From Mrakia gelida (Eukaryota > Basidiomycota > Tremellomycetes > Cystofilobasidiales > Mrakiaceae), in assembly GCA_024345305.1 (NCBI GenBank), contig BRON01000007.1:1922001-1986000 (forward strand): a stretch of DNA of 64,000 nucleotides, in the 5' to 3' direction. How positions within the stretch are numbered: position 1 is the stretch's first letter; each line of letters begins with the position of its first letter. The position numbers were made by a program, and so were the translations under genes. Of the stretch, positions 1 to 9,199 are shown piece by piece. The notes under the pieces are model-generated. The model was not told the DNA's origin. It saw nothing but the letters and a program-made list of their open reading frames with translations, and searched no databases.

Positions 1-245
1 TTCCCTCCTCCAGACTCATCCTTCAACCCATCAACCAGATTTAACAGTCCCTCCAGCACACCCCATACCCTTCCACTAGCCTCGTCGAGTCGAGTAGCGA
101 GCTTGGCGTCTACAGATCGATGGAACGCGATGTCGGAGGGTTTGGGCAACGAGTGAGCGAGAGTCGTCGTCGCTTTCAGATGCGTTTGCAGGGAGGGCAG
201 GTATGTCGAGGAGGAAGGAGCGTGGGGAGCAGCTCGAGGGGGCAT
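1..245 (-). CDS. RRP6: RRP6-like exosome nuclease, N-terminal part (runs off window)
   Basis: The minus-strand frame is open from an ATG at 245 to the window edge, about 81 codons, with no stop and no obvious intron. The translation begins MPPRAAPHAPSSSTYLPSLQ and continues through LPKPSDIAFHRSVDAKLA and a leucine-rich helix ending in NLVDGLKDESG. This fits the PMC2NT domain at the N-terminus of Rrp6/EXOSC10, where a Leu-Pro-x-x-x-Asp-(x)-x-Phe-x-Arg-Ser pattern precedes a long amphipathic helix. In that family the domain binds the cofactor Rrp47/C1D and precedes the DEDD exonuclease and HRDC domains, which would lie outside the window. The first in-frame ATG was taken as the start. Only the N-terminus is visible, so the name rests on one domain. 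A retrotransposon sits 268 bp upstream of the start codon. Confidence 0.55.
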   Translation of the reverse strand, partial: MPPRAAPHAPSSSTYLPSLQTHLKATTTLAHSLPKPSDIAFHRSVDAKLATRLDEASGRVWGVLEGLLNLVDGLKDESGGG

Positions 246-512
246 AGCTGCGAGAGAGGCCCTTGCGAAAAAGAGAAAGGGAGGGGAGAGGGTATTGGAG
301 AGGAGGAAGGAAGGAAAGCGACGTCGAGCTCAGCTCAGATTTGACGGCGCAGTGATGTTCGGTCGACGACCTCAACTTTTTCGCTGTCAGGAGGAAGGGG
401 AGAAGATCTTTCGGAGAGTCGAAGCAGACACATCGTGTGTCAAGATCGTAGATCGTCAAAAACTCAGGCCAACTTCAAACGAACAGAACAGAGCAGCTCT
501 CCTCTCCTCGCA
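246..512. other. RRP6 upstream spacer cut by a retrotransposon
   Basis: This 267-bp non-coding stretch separates the RRP6-like start codon from the retrotransposon target duplication. It is the probable RRP6 promoter and 5' leader. No clear TATA box or other motif was recognised. Overlapping frames on both strands show no conserved protein. Confidence 0.4.
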
Positions 513-517
513 CTCGA

Positions 518-744
518 TGTTGTTGGGTCGTCCACTTGAGCTTAGGGATGTCTGCAGGATGTGGTTCAAAGCTTGTTGTATAAAGCTAGCTACTCGAAAG
601 GTTTATATACTATGGAAATGGTCACGTGATCTGAAGGTAGCTTACAAAGCTGTTTACGAAGAATGGTTACTAACAAGGGGACTGAACGAGACGCGTTACT
701 AAGCTACCACGTAAGACCTCTCTGCGAGTCGCCACCTTCCAACA
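518..744 (-). repeat. 3' LTR of the copia element
   Basis: This 227-bp repeat appears identical to 5132-5358. On the element's sense strand it starts TGTTGG and ends in CA. It carries a TATA-like GTATATAAAC (601-610) and a CACGTG E-box-like hexamer. Apparent open frames inside both LTRs give the same peptide only because the repeats are identical. Confidence 0.93.
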
Positions 745-774
745 CTCCCACTCGACGAGCTGAGAGCCCTTCCT

Positions 775-3700
775 TCATTTCCCCCTCTGCGGGTTTCCAT
801 CCATGTCTCCGCTGGTCTTCTGATCCATGCGCGAGGGTTCCTTCTGGATGTTGAGCGATTTCTTGAACCGTTCGAGCTTTTCGACTCCGAGAGCCTTGGT
901 GAGGATGTCTGCCTGCATGTCCTCGGTGGGACAGTAGTTGAGCTTGATGAATCCACTCTGTTGGGCCTCTCGTCCGTATTTGTACGCGACGTCGATGTGC
1001 TTGGTCTTTTCCGAGTGAGTACCGTTCTTGGTTGTTTCGATGGCTCCTTGGTTGTCTACGTTTACTGGGATCGATCCGGTGTCGTATCCGAGTTGAGCGA
1101 GGATCTTGGCGACCCATCTGAGGTTCCGGCATCCTGCGGAGAGAGCGATGTACTCTGCTTCAAGAGAAGAGAGACTGATTGCCTTTTGGCGTCGACTTGC
1201 CCAGATGACTGTGGATCCAAATACCTTGACGACGAATCCTGTTGTTGATCGTCTTGATTCCGTGTCTCCGGCGTAGTCGGAGTCGGTCCATAGTTCTGCG
1301 ATTGGAGCGTCCGAGTGTCCTCCAAGTTGAAGCGACGTGTCTGCTGATCCTTGTAGGTATCGCATGACCTTCTTGACTGCTCCCCAGTGAACCCTTCGTG
1401 GGTCCGAACTGAATCGGCTGAGAACTCCGACGGCGAAGGCGATGTCCGGTCGAGTGCAGACTTGGAGGTACATCAACGATCCCACCGCTTCGAGGTAGGG
1501 TACTCCGTCCAGCTTCTCTGATCCCGAATCCTCCGATTGGACCGACAGTTGCCTAAAGTCGTCCATCGGAACCTTGTTTGGTTTAGCGCCGACCATGTTG
1601 AATCGTTCGAGGACCGTTTGAACGTATCGTTTCTGGCTGAGGTCCATTGTCCCCGCCTTGCGGTCCCTCGTAACGTCGATTCCGAGGATGGTTCCTGGGT
1701 TGAGGTCTCCTCTGTCGTCGATCTTGAATTCCTTTTGGATCTCCGTCATGACCCATTCCAAATCCTCCTTGTCTCCTGCGGCGACGAAGTCGTCAACGTA
1801 CTGGACCAACATGATCCGTCGTCCCTTCCTATGCCCTATGTAGATGCAAGGGTCCGCTTCGAGTGGATGGAGATTGAGTTGAGTTTGAAAGAACTTTGAG
1901 GAATGATTGTAGAACGCGAGTGGTGATTGCTTGAGTCCGTATAGGGCCTTGAGGAGATGCGCGACGAGTTTCTTCTTGTCGGCTCCCTTTTGTTCGTACC
2001 CTGTTGGCTGTTCCATGAAGACCGTTTCCACTAGGTCGGCTGTGAGGAACGCCGTCTTGAAGTCTCCTTGGACTAGATCGAGATCCTCCGATGCTGTGAT
2101 GGCGAGGACGATCCTGAGTGAGTTGAGCTTTGATACCGGCGCGTACGTCTCGACGTAGTCGACTCCTTCTTGCTGACTGAATCCCTTGGCGACCCATCTA
2201 GCTTTGAAGCGAGTAATCCTCCCGTCGGCTCCTTTCTTGAGCGCGTAGACCCAGCGACCTCTGACCGTTTTTGATCCTGAGGGTAGCTCTGTGAGTTCAA
2301 AGACTCCGTTCCCTTCCATCGACACCATCTCTTCGTCCATCGCTTCCCTCCAGAAGTATGCGTGCTCCGACGCCATGGCTTCTCCGTATGTATTTGGGAC
2401 GGAGGGTGGTGGAAGATCCTCGAGTTTGGGTTGCGTCGCTTGAGCGTGTCCGGCGAAGTCCTCCGAAATGAAGTCGGTGATGTCGTAGTCTGTCTGGACA
2501 AATCTTGCCGAGTCTCCTGTTCCTGTGAATGGCTTCTTGTTCCGTTGACCTCGTCCGTAGCTCCCACTCAAATCGACAGCCGGTTCATCGATGATGGGCT
2601 CGTAAGTGTAGGAGTGCTTGACGCGTGATGGGTTGGGTTTCCTTGCCTCGGTCTCCCTGACCGGGTCTTGTTGGTTGGACTTGAGTAGGTGCTGTTCCTC
2701 TCCTTTGTCCTCCTCCAGTTCCATCTCTTCTTCTTCCTCCTCCTTGTGGTCCTCCTCGATTCTGGCTCGTCCCATTCCTGGTAATTCCACCGTCTGGTGG
2801 ACTCCACGTGTTTCGTCGAAGATAACGTCCCGAGAATGAAGGATCGACCGCTTGGGGTCTCCATGGACTTGAAGTCGATAGGCCTTCTTCCCGTTGAGAT
2901 CGCCGTATCCGAGGAAGATGCACTTGATGCTCTTGGGTTGATGCTTGATCTTTTGAAGGTTGAGCGCGTAAGCGATAGCTCCGAACGTCCGCATTGCAGT
3001 GAGGTCGGGCTTCCTTTTGTAGTAGGCTTGGTAGGGGGTTTGAGAGTTGACTGAGGATGAGGGAATGCGGTTGATTGTGTATGTGGCGTAGTTCATGGCT
3101 TCCGCCCAGTAGGATCCGTCGAGGTCCCTCGCGTCTCGTAGCGCGCAGGTGATCTTCTCCTCGATGGTTCGCATTCCTCGTTCGGCCTTGCCGTTTTGTT
3201 GCGGTGTGTGTGGGATAGTCGTTTCCTTGGTGATTCCTTCGTCCCGGAGATAGAACTCGTAGTCCTTCGACGTGTATTCCCCACCGTTGTCTGACCTGAT
3301 CCGTTTGACGACGTGATTGGTCCTTTTCTCCTCCCTTTTCCTCCAGGTGATGAATGTTGCCAGTGTTTCCGACTTCCTCTTCAATGCGAACGACCAGTGG
3401 TAGTTGCTGAAGTCGTCCCAGATCGTCATCATGTAACGCATTCCTTGAGCCGAGGTGATTGGCATCGGTCCGGCGAGATCCGTGTGGACGAGTTCGAGAG
3501 GTGAAGTGGTTTTGGTGGTGGAGGTGGGGAATGGAGTTCGATGTTGTTTCCCTTCGACGCAAGGTACGCAGATCCTTTCCTTGAATCCGATGATGTCCTT
3601 TTTGGTGAAGGTTGGTAGGAGCTTCTGACGAGACAACTCCTCCATGGCGGAGATAGAAGCGTGACCGAGCCGGCGATGAAGGACCTCGATCTTGTCGACT

Positions 3701-5082
3701 CCTGTTGCCGCGAGTGCTACGTCTTCTCCTCCTGAGCCGACTCCCTTGAAGTCGCTCACGTCCAGCATGTAGAGGTTCTTCGACACCTCTTTTCCCTCCA
3801 TGAACAGCGATCCGTCTCGAAGGAACTGGCATCGCTTGTTGGTTTGGGTTGTCCCCTTGCTGGGGAACCTGGTCTCGACTCCTTTGTTACCGAGTTGACC
3901 GATACTGATGAGGTTGCTGAACCCTGGGATGTGGTATACGTCGGAGATGGTGAAGGCCTTCCTTGATCCTTTCACGGTGGTCTGGAGGTGGATGGAGCCG
4001 ATGCCGAGGATCTGAACGATTGATCCGTTGGCCGTCGTGACCGTTCCGTTGTGCGCCTTGTATGTTACGAAGCGTTCCCGGTCCCCGACGATGTGGTTTG
4101 ATGCTCCACTATCGGCGATGTATCCATGCTTGGTTTGAGCGAAGAGCGCTTGGGCCGACGTCGCGATGTCGGATCCTGCTTGAAGACCGTAGTCTACGAG
4201 GTGCGCCTCTTCCCTATCCTTCCAGTTCCCCTTGTTCTCCTTCTTCCCCTTCCCGAACTTCCTTCCCTTTCCACCTTGTCCCTGCCCCGTGGGCTTTCCT
4301 CCATTCAACTCCCAGCACTCCGACTTGAAGTGTCCGACCTTGTTGCACTGATGGCACTTGGCGGTTCTCTTGTCGACTAGGAGGACTGTTTCCTTCGACG
4401 ATGAAGTACCGGTCGGTTTGAGGGACTCGTGAGTCCTTACGTGGATGAGGAGGGATGTGGCGACGGCGGTTGGGTTGAGTTCTTGTTTTGATTCTTGTGC
4501 CTGGAGCGTTTGGTGTTGAATGAATTGTTCGAGTGATGCGGGTAACCCACTGAGGAAGAACATTGAGCTCATCCTGTCTGGGATGTTGAGGCCGAGAGCT
4601 GACATGTCGTCGATGATCCTTTGGAATTCGTCGATGTACTCCTGTACTGGTTCTCCCTCCTCCATCTTGAGGTCCCTCATCCTTCGGATGGCCATGACCT
4701 CTCCCGCTCCTCCTTCCACCTTGTGAGTCTTCCGCAGAAGATCCCATGCCTCCTTTGCGTGTTTGCAGTTCCGGATCCGAGGTAGTTCTCGGTCGCTGAC
4801 CGCCATTTGAATCCTGTGGAGCGCGAACTCGTCCATAAGGTCCCATTCTTCGATGTCCTTGACGTTGTTCTGCTGCTTCACGACCTCTTGTCCGGTGGTG
4901 TCCTTTTCCTTGACTTCCGGGGTGAGGTTGGGCCTGGTTTTCGTACCGAGGACGACGGGCTTGATTCCTGCTTCTCCAAAAGCGATCTCCATCCTTACTG
5001 ACCACGTCTCGTAGTTGGTACCATCGAGAGCAGTGAGTTTGAACAGCTTGTGATCTAGCTTCTTGGAGTAGTTGCTTGACAT
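775..5082 (-). CDS. Copia-type Gag-Pol polyprotein
   Basis: A single uninterrupted 1435-residue frame encodes the whole polyprotein, so no gag/pol frameshift is needed. Residues 1-240 resemble copia Gag (UBN2-like). A CCHC zinc knuckle, CHQCNKVGHFKSEC, lies at about 243-256. The aspartic protease motif ADSGASNH follows at about 323-330. An integrase zinc region with HRRLGH and CVPCVEGKQ comes next, then catalytic segments HTDLAG, RSDNGGEY and PQQNGKAERG of the D,D-35-E core. The reverse transcriptase shows RFKARWVAKGF and the active-site VQYVDDFVAAG, and the RNase H shows WTDSDYAGD. All diagnostic residues I looked for are present. Translation would start 49 bp inside the 5' LTR boundary and end 30 bp before the 3' LTR. 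No splice sites are needed, unlike nearly every host gene here. Confidence 0.95.
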   Translation of the reverse strand: MSSNYSKKLDHKLFKLTALDGTNYETWSVRMEIAFGEAGIKPVVLGTKTRPNLTPEVKEKDTTGQEVVKQQNNVKDIEEWDLMDEFALHRIQMAVSDRELPRIRNCKHAKEAWDLLRKTHKVEGGAGEVMAIRRMRDLKMEEGEPVQEYIDEFQRIIDDMSALGLNIPDRMSSMFFLSGLPASLEQFIQHQTLQAQESKQELNPTAVATSLLIHVRTHESLKPTGTSSSKETVLLVDKRTAKCHQCNKVGHFKSECWELNGGKPTGQGQGGKGRKFGKGKKENKGNWKDREEAHLVDYGLQAGSDIATSAQALFAQTKHGYIADSGASNHIVGDRERFVTYKAHNGTVTTANGSIVQILGIGSIHLQTTVKGSRKAFTISDVYHIPGFSNLISIGQLGNKGVETRFPSKGTTQTNKRCQFLRDGSLFMEGKEVSKNLYMLDVSDFKGVGSGGEDVALAATGVDKIEVLHRRLGHASISAMEELSRQKLLPTFTKKDIIGFKERICVPCVEGKQHRTPFPTSTTKTTSPLELVHTDLAGPMPITSAQGMRYMMTIWDDFSNYHWSFALKRKSETLATFITWRKREEKRTNHVVKRIRSDNGGEYTSKDYEFYLRDEGITKETTIPHTPQQNGKAERGMRTIEEKITCALRDARDLDGSYWAEAMNYATYTINRIPSSSVNSQTPYQAYYKRKPDLTAMRTFGAIAYALNLQKIKHQPKSIKCIFLGYGDLNGKKAYRLQVHGDPKRSILHSRDVIFDETRGVHQTVELPGMGRARIEEDHKEEEEEEMELEEDKGEEQHLLKSNQQDPVRETEARKPNPSRVKHSYTYEPIIDEPAVDLSGSYGRGQRNKKPFTGTGDSARFVQTDYDITDFISEDFAGHAQATQPKLEDLPPPSVPNTYGEAMASEHAYFWREAMDEEMVSMEGNGVFELTELPSGSKTVRGRWVYALKKGADGRITRFKARWVAKGFSQQEGVDYVETYAPVSKLNSLRIVLAITASEDLDLVQGDFKTAFLTADLVETVFMEQPTGYEQKGADKKKLVAHLLKALYGLKQSPLAFYNHSSKFFQTQLNLHPLEADPCIYIGHRKGRRIMLVQYVDDFVAAGDKEDLEWVMTEIQKEFKIDDRGDLNPGTILGIDVTRDRKAGTMDLSQKRYVQTVLERFNMVGAKPNKVPMDDFRQLSVQSEDSGSEKLDGVPYLEAVGSLMYLQVCTRPDIAFAVGVLSRFSSDPRRVHWGAVKKVMRYLQGSADTSLQLGGHSDAPIAELWTDSDYAGDTESRRSTTGFVVKVFGSTVIWASRRQKAISLSSLEAEYIALSAGCRNLRWVAKILAQLGYDTGSIPVNVDNQGAIETTKNGTHSEKTKHIDVAYKYGREAQQSGFIKLNYCPTEDMQADILTKALGVEKLERFKKSLNIQKEPSRMDQKTSGDMDGNPQRGK

Positions 5083-5131
5083 GACGAAGGATTGTTGCTT
5101 AGCGGGTGGTGGCGAACTGGTGCTGATAACG

Positions 5132-5358
5132 TGTTGTTGGGTCGTCCACTTGAGCTTAGGGATGTCTGCAGGATGTGGTTCAAAGCTTGTTGTATAAAGC
5201 TAGCTACTCGAAAGGTTTATATACTATGGAAATGGTCACGTGATCTGAAGGTAGCTTACAAAGCTGTTTACGAAGAATGGTTACTAACAAGGGGACTGAA
5301 CGAGACGCGTTACTAAGCTACCACGTAAGACCTCTCTGCGAGTCGCCACCTTCCAACA
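5132..5358 (-). repeat. 5' LTR of the copia element (promoter LTR)
   Basis: This is the right-hand LTR, which is the 5' LTR because the element reads leftward. The TATA-like GTATATAAAC lies at 5215-5224 on the sense strand and probably drives the element transcript. The LTR ends 13 bp before the stop codon of the neighbouring gene at 5372-5374. Confidence 0.92.
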
Positions 5359-5371
5359 CTCGACGCGTCCC

Positions 5372-7826
5372 TCAAAGCCCAGTCCCAGCTCCCTCGAGAT
5401 CCCTTCGGTGGACGAACGCTCCAGTCTTGTCGTCCCAGACAAGTCCGTGAGGGCCTTCGCCGCTGATGCTGGTGGGATCGTAGGCACCGGGGGTCTTCTT
5501 CTCGGTGGCTGAGGGGAGAAAAGCGACAGACGCGTCGTCAGTTCGAACCAAACGCTGTGAGGAGTGGGAGAGAGAAGGACGAACTGGGTTGGGCTTGGGT
5601 TTGAGCGACGGGCTGTTGAGTCTGGTTGCTGTTGAAACCTGAGGCGAGCGAAGGATGAAGGGAGGAGTCAGCCTCGGACGAGAGGTTCAGCGAGAAAAAC
5701 AAAGTCGAACGAACCGTTCCCAACCTCTTCCCTCCTTCTCGTCTGCTCTCCTCCAGCAACAGGACCGAGTTCTCCGACTGTTCCGACCCAAACACAAAAA
5801 TCGAAGAAATCAGCTCCTCCCTCAGCTGAGACCTCGACGCCGTCGTCCAACTCACTCTGCTCGACCTTCCCGATTCCCTCCCCAGTTGGAAGATCTCCCA
5901 AACCCTCCCTCTGAATCTCGACCTTCTCGTCAGGAAGAACAGCAACTCTAGCCTCGTTAGGATTTCCAGGGAGACTTCCTACACCGCCGGTCTTGGAGAC
6001 GAAGGAGGCTGGGGCGAAGAGAAGTGAATCGAAGACGCGTTTCAGTGAGACGAAGACGAACGAGCGGAAAAGAAGAGGAGGGATGGGAGATGGAAAAGAG
6101 GACGCACGAGCGACGATGTGCTCGTGGTGCTTGTGTTGGCGCTTGTGAGGGTGAGGATGGGACTCGTGCGAGTGGGAGTGGGAGTGGGTCTCGGTGGTGG
6201 TGGTTGGAGCGACGGAGGCGGGGAGGGAAGAGGAGATCGCTGCCCGAACGAAGACGCGGTCAGCTCGAGTCGGATTCGAGACGACGAGAGTGGGAAGACG
6301 ACTCACTCTCGGCGATCCCAGTACCGGTGGATCGATCTTGATCTTGTCCGGAAGCGGTGGTGAGCGAGGCAACCGAGGGAAGGGACGAGGCAACGTCTGA
6401 ACGGGGAGGAAACGAAACGAGAGGCAGGTGTCAGCGAGGGTCGAGAGCGAAGAGGAAAGAACAGAAGAGACGTACTCGAGACGATTCCCTGGCCTTCGTT
6501 GTTCGACTGAGAAGGGTGAGCCTCCTTGTCCGAGGAGAGGTAGGGGACTGAAGGGAGGGCGGAGGTCGCTTCTGCAAAGGGAAAAGAGAAAGAGATTCGT
6601 CAGCGAGGGTCGCGACGTTCTTCGGCGAGATAGACATTCGACGCTCAACGTACTAGCGAGGTATCCCTCAGACTTCTCGTCGTCGGCAGGGAAGGTTTGT
6701 TCTCGAGTAGGGAAGGCTGTGGGCGGGAAGAAGAAGGAAGCGAGTCAGACGCGACGAAGGTTCCTCAAGGAGGTACAGACCAAGATCGCGACGAACCTGC
6801 AGAGTCCTGAGTCTGAGTGTTGGTACCAGAGGTATCCTTCATGCTTGCAGGAGTGATGCTCGAGGGAAGACCCGAAGAGACAGCTAAAGGAAACGAAGCG
6901 AAGCGTCAGTCTCGAACGGACGACGCGTCGAGAAGAGGAATGAAATCGAGACGAACTGTTCGCGACTCCCTGAGCGCTAGGGATGCTTGAATGCGCCTGA
7001 GGAGTCTGACCCTCGTGAGTAGCAGGACCCTCCTTGGTGGTCGAGGAGAGGGAAGGGAGAGAAGAGGTGACGCCTTCGAAACGCAAGAAGGGACGCGTCA
7101 GTCGAAGAGTCGAGGTCGAGAAGGAAGAAGCGAGCCAAACGCACCTGAGACCAAGTTCTGAGCTCCCTCCTTCGCGGAGGCAACCACTCCTTTTCCTTCG
7201 GTGGTCGTACCGTTCCCAGCGCTGGGAAGGTAGGAGCTGATGCCTAGAGAGGGGGAATACAGACGAAACGAGGGAGGTGAGGCTTGGGTTCGGTCGACGT
7301 CCCGCGTTCGACAAAGTCGCCGAGAAAACAACGAACCAGAAGTGGCTGCAGTGGTAGGCTCAGCATCCTTCTTGGTCTCCTCTCCTCCAGCGGCGAAGGA
7401 TCCAGGCTGAGCGTCCTTGGTGAGGTTGTCTGAGCGAGAGAAACGACGAGACGACGTCAGGGCCTGGTCTCGCTCGCTCGAACTCAACCCCCGCGACCTC
7501 CTTCTCCCTTCCTAGAACAGAAGAAGGATCGATGACTCACCAGCGTCCCTCTGCTTCTCCTCCTCCGTCTTGATGTCCGTTCGAGCAGCAGGATCCGTCG
7601 CGGTCGCGGTCGAGGCAGCAGCGACGGTAGGAGTGGGAGCAGGTTCTTCTCCAAGGGCGACGGGGAGGACGGATTTGAGAGCGTTGGCTGCAGAAACGAA
7701 GGAAGGAAATGGAAGGGAGGAGAGAAAGGGAAGGGAAGGGAAGGTCAGAACGAGGTGACGAAGGAACGGGGAGGGAGATGGTGGACGGAGGAAAGAGACG
7801 CAGCGGAACTAACCGGCAGATTCCAT
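5372..7826 (-). CDS. Low-complexity protein built from repeat exons, function unknown
   Basis: The start codon at 7826 opens a 13-nt first exon (ATG GAA TCT GCC G), followed by about ten short exons joined by GT-AG introns with CTGAC branch sites. The stop is TGA at 5372-5374. Nearly every exon begins in phase 1, and many open with a variant of one motif: GISSYLPS, GVTSSLPS, VSSGLPSS, VASSLPS, ISSSLPAS, GVGSLPG. One exon is histidine-rich (THSHSHSHESHPHPHK). The C-terminus GPHGLVWDDKTGAFVHRR is the only ordered-looking block. I see no signal peptide, membrane segment or catalytic motif. Similar GSLPG/LPDE-type repeats are, as I recall, common in uncharacterised basidiomycete proteins. I do not assign a function. 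The gene runs in the same direction as the LC8 gene upstream. Its 3' untranslated region has been interrupted by the retrotransposon 8 bp after the stop. Confidence 0.65.
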
Positions 7827-8374
7827 AGCTGTTGATGGGGTGGGAGATTCTTGGGCTTAAGGTGGGATAGGTGATGATGGTTGGAAGGGAGAAGAAAGTG
7901 GAGCAAAAGGAAAGTTCGAGATGGGGGCGAGAGGAAGAGAGGCAAAGCAGACAGCGTCACGTCGACGAGGGTGAGTTCCGGAGAGGGGTCTGTAGGAGGA
8001 TCACGCGCGGGCGACGTCGTCCTGCAGACTTTCTTTCTGAATCAAAAGTGTAGGTTGTTGGGTTGGGAATCAGTGACTTCCTGATGTCGAAGAGGTAGCG
8101 AGTGAAAGAGACGCGAGCTCACCTGTTTTCGAAGACGCGTCGTCGTCCAACACGTCGAATCAATCCTTCCCCCCTCCTCCAGTTTCCGTCACTCACCTAA
8201 CCTGGTTCCTCTCACGGACAGGGATGGGATGGAAGGTAGCTCACATGAATCGTTAAAAGGAGAGAAAGAGAACCGAAACGAGATGAAACGAAACGAACAA
8301 ACGAAAGAAACCCAAAGATCTCGTTCAACCCAACCCTCAGCCCTAGAAACCGGCGTCCAGCGTCCGAAGATCGA
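7827..8374. other. Intergenic spacer between two minus-strand genes
   Basis: This stretch holds the 3' end of the LC8 transcript and the upstream region of the repeat-exon gene. It is purine-rich on the plus strand. It contains one GACGCGTC octamer at 8134-8141. No coding frame with conserved features was recognised. Confidence 0.4.
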
Positions 8375-9199
8375 CTACGAGGACTTCCAGAGAAGGATGG
8401 CGATCTGTCCGAGGTAGAAGTAGATGAAGTGCTTGGTTTCTGTGGGAAGAAGATAGAGCGAAGGGAGGAAGGTGAGCTCAAGTCGGAACGCGTTCGAAGG
8501 TCGAGGTCGACCAGGCTCGAGCTGCGGCGACACGGAGCTCGAAACCCCACAGGGAAAAGCTCTGATAGAGCGAGAAGGGCACGAACCGTGTGTGACGAAA
8601 GATCCGTAGCTGAGGGAAGCGAGGGAGAAGGTAGGAAGAGGGAAAGTCAGCTTTGGGGACTGCTGCAGCTCTTCAAGAGCTCAGAGATCGTGGACTAACT
8701 TCTTTCCCACGACGCAGTTCCAGCATCCTCCGTATCTGACCGAGGTAATAAAGAAGCGGAAGGGAAGAAAGGGCGTCAGCTTCTCGACTCTCTCGCGTCG
8801 GTCCCTCCTCGTCCGTTCTCTCGCCTTCGTTCTCCACCCAGCCTCAAAGCGAAAGCTCACCGTCGATCGAACTCCTTCTTGAGATGCATGGCGATGTCCT
8901 TCAAGCGATGACCGACCGACGAGGGGGTTAGAAGGGAAGCTCAGAGGACTGAAGTCGAGCTCTCGTCGCGACGGACGTACCTTCTCGATGTTGTACTTCT
9001 CCAAAGCAGCACTAGCAACGTCGACCGCTTCCTGCGCAAGATCGTCACTCATATCGATGTTCTTGATGATGGCTGAACGAGTGGTGGCTCCTACGCCTCC
9101 AGAGGTGGACACCCGACCTGGCGTAGCTCCAGGAGCGGTTTCGGAGGAAGGGTTGTTGCTCGCGGGGAGTTGTTCGGAGGAGGTGGTGGGTGCGGACAT
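8375..9199 (-). CDS. DYN2: Dynein light chain LC8 (DYNLL type)
   Basis: Five phase-consistent exons, complement of 8981-9199, 8861-8898, 8700-8735, 8587-8609 and 8375-8439, give 126 residues. The LC8 core is unmistakable: AIIKNIDMSDDLAQEAVDVA, then DIAMHLKKEFDRRYGGCWNC, VVGKNYGSFVTH and ETKHFIYFYLGQ. LC8 is a homodimeric hub that binds short linear motifs in dynein intermediate chain and many other proteins. About 38 residues rich in Ser, Thr and Pro precede the core, so the protein is longer than the usual 85-95 residues. No closer in-frame ATG was preferred. Three internal exons are only 23, 36 and 38 nt. The family call is very secure; the functional start is slightly less so. Confidence 0.93.

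Larger units (their letters stand above)
513..5363 (-). mobile_element. Complete Ty1/copia-type LTR retrotransposon with target duplication
   Basis: Two 227-bp direct repeats (518-744 and 5132-5358) flank a single large gag-pol frame read on the minus strand. The repeats begin TG and end CA, and I saw no difference between them. The 5-bp sequence CTCGA occurs immediately outside both ends (513-517 and 5359-5363), the expected integrase target duplication. On the minus strand the purine-rich GAGTGGGAG abuts the 3' LTR (745-753), fitting a polypurine tract. The start of the internal region next to the 5' LTR (about 5110-5131) should hold the primer site, but I could not match it confidently to a tRNA. 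Domain order gag, protease, integrase, reverse transcriptase, RNase H is that of Ty1/copia (Pseudoviridae) and not Ty3. Identical LTRs and an intact frame imply a recent and possibly active copy. Confidence 0.95.

Noticed and set aside
2585..3832. 415-codon minus-strand frame inside the retrotransposon
   Set aside because: It is a shifted frame of the gag-pol gene with no recognisable domain.
5092..5316. Matching small frames in both LTRs (also 500-702)
   Set aside because: The identical peptides follow from the identical LTR DNA and carry no known domain.
6024..6400. Plus-strand frames rich in Arg, Gly and Val
   Set aside because: They are antisense to the histidine-rich exon of the repeat-exon gene and have no conserved features.
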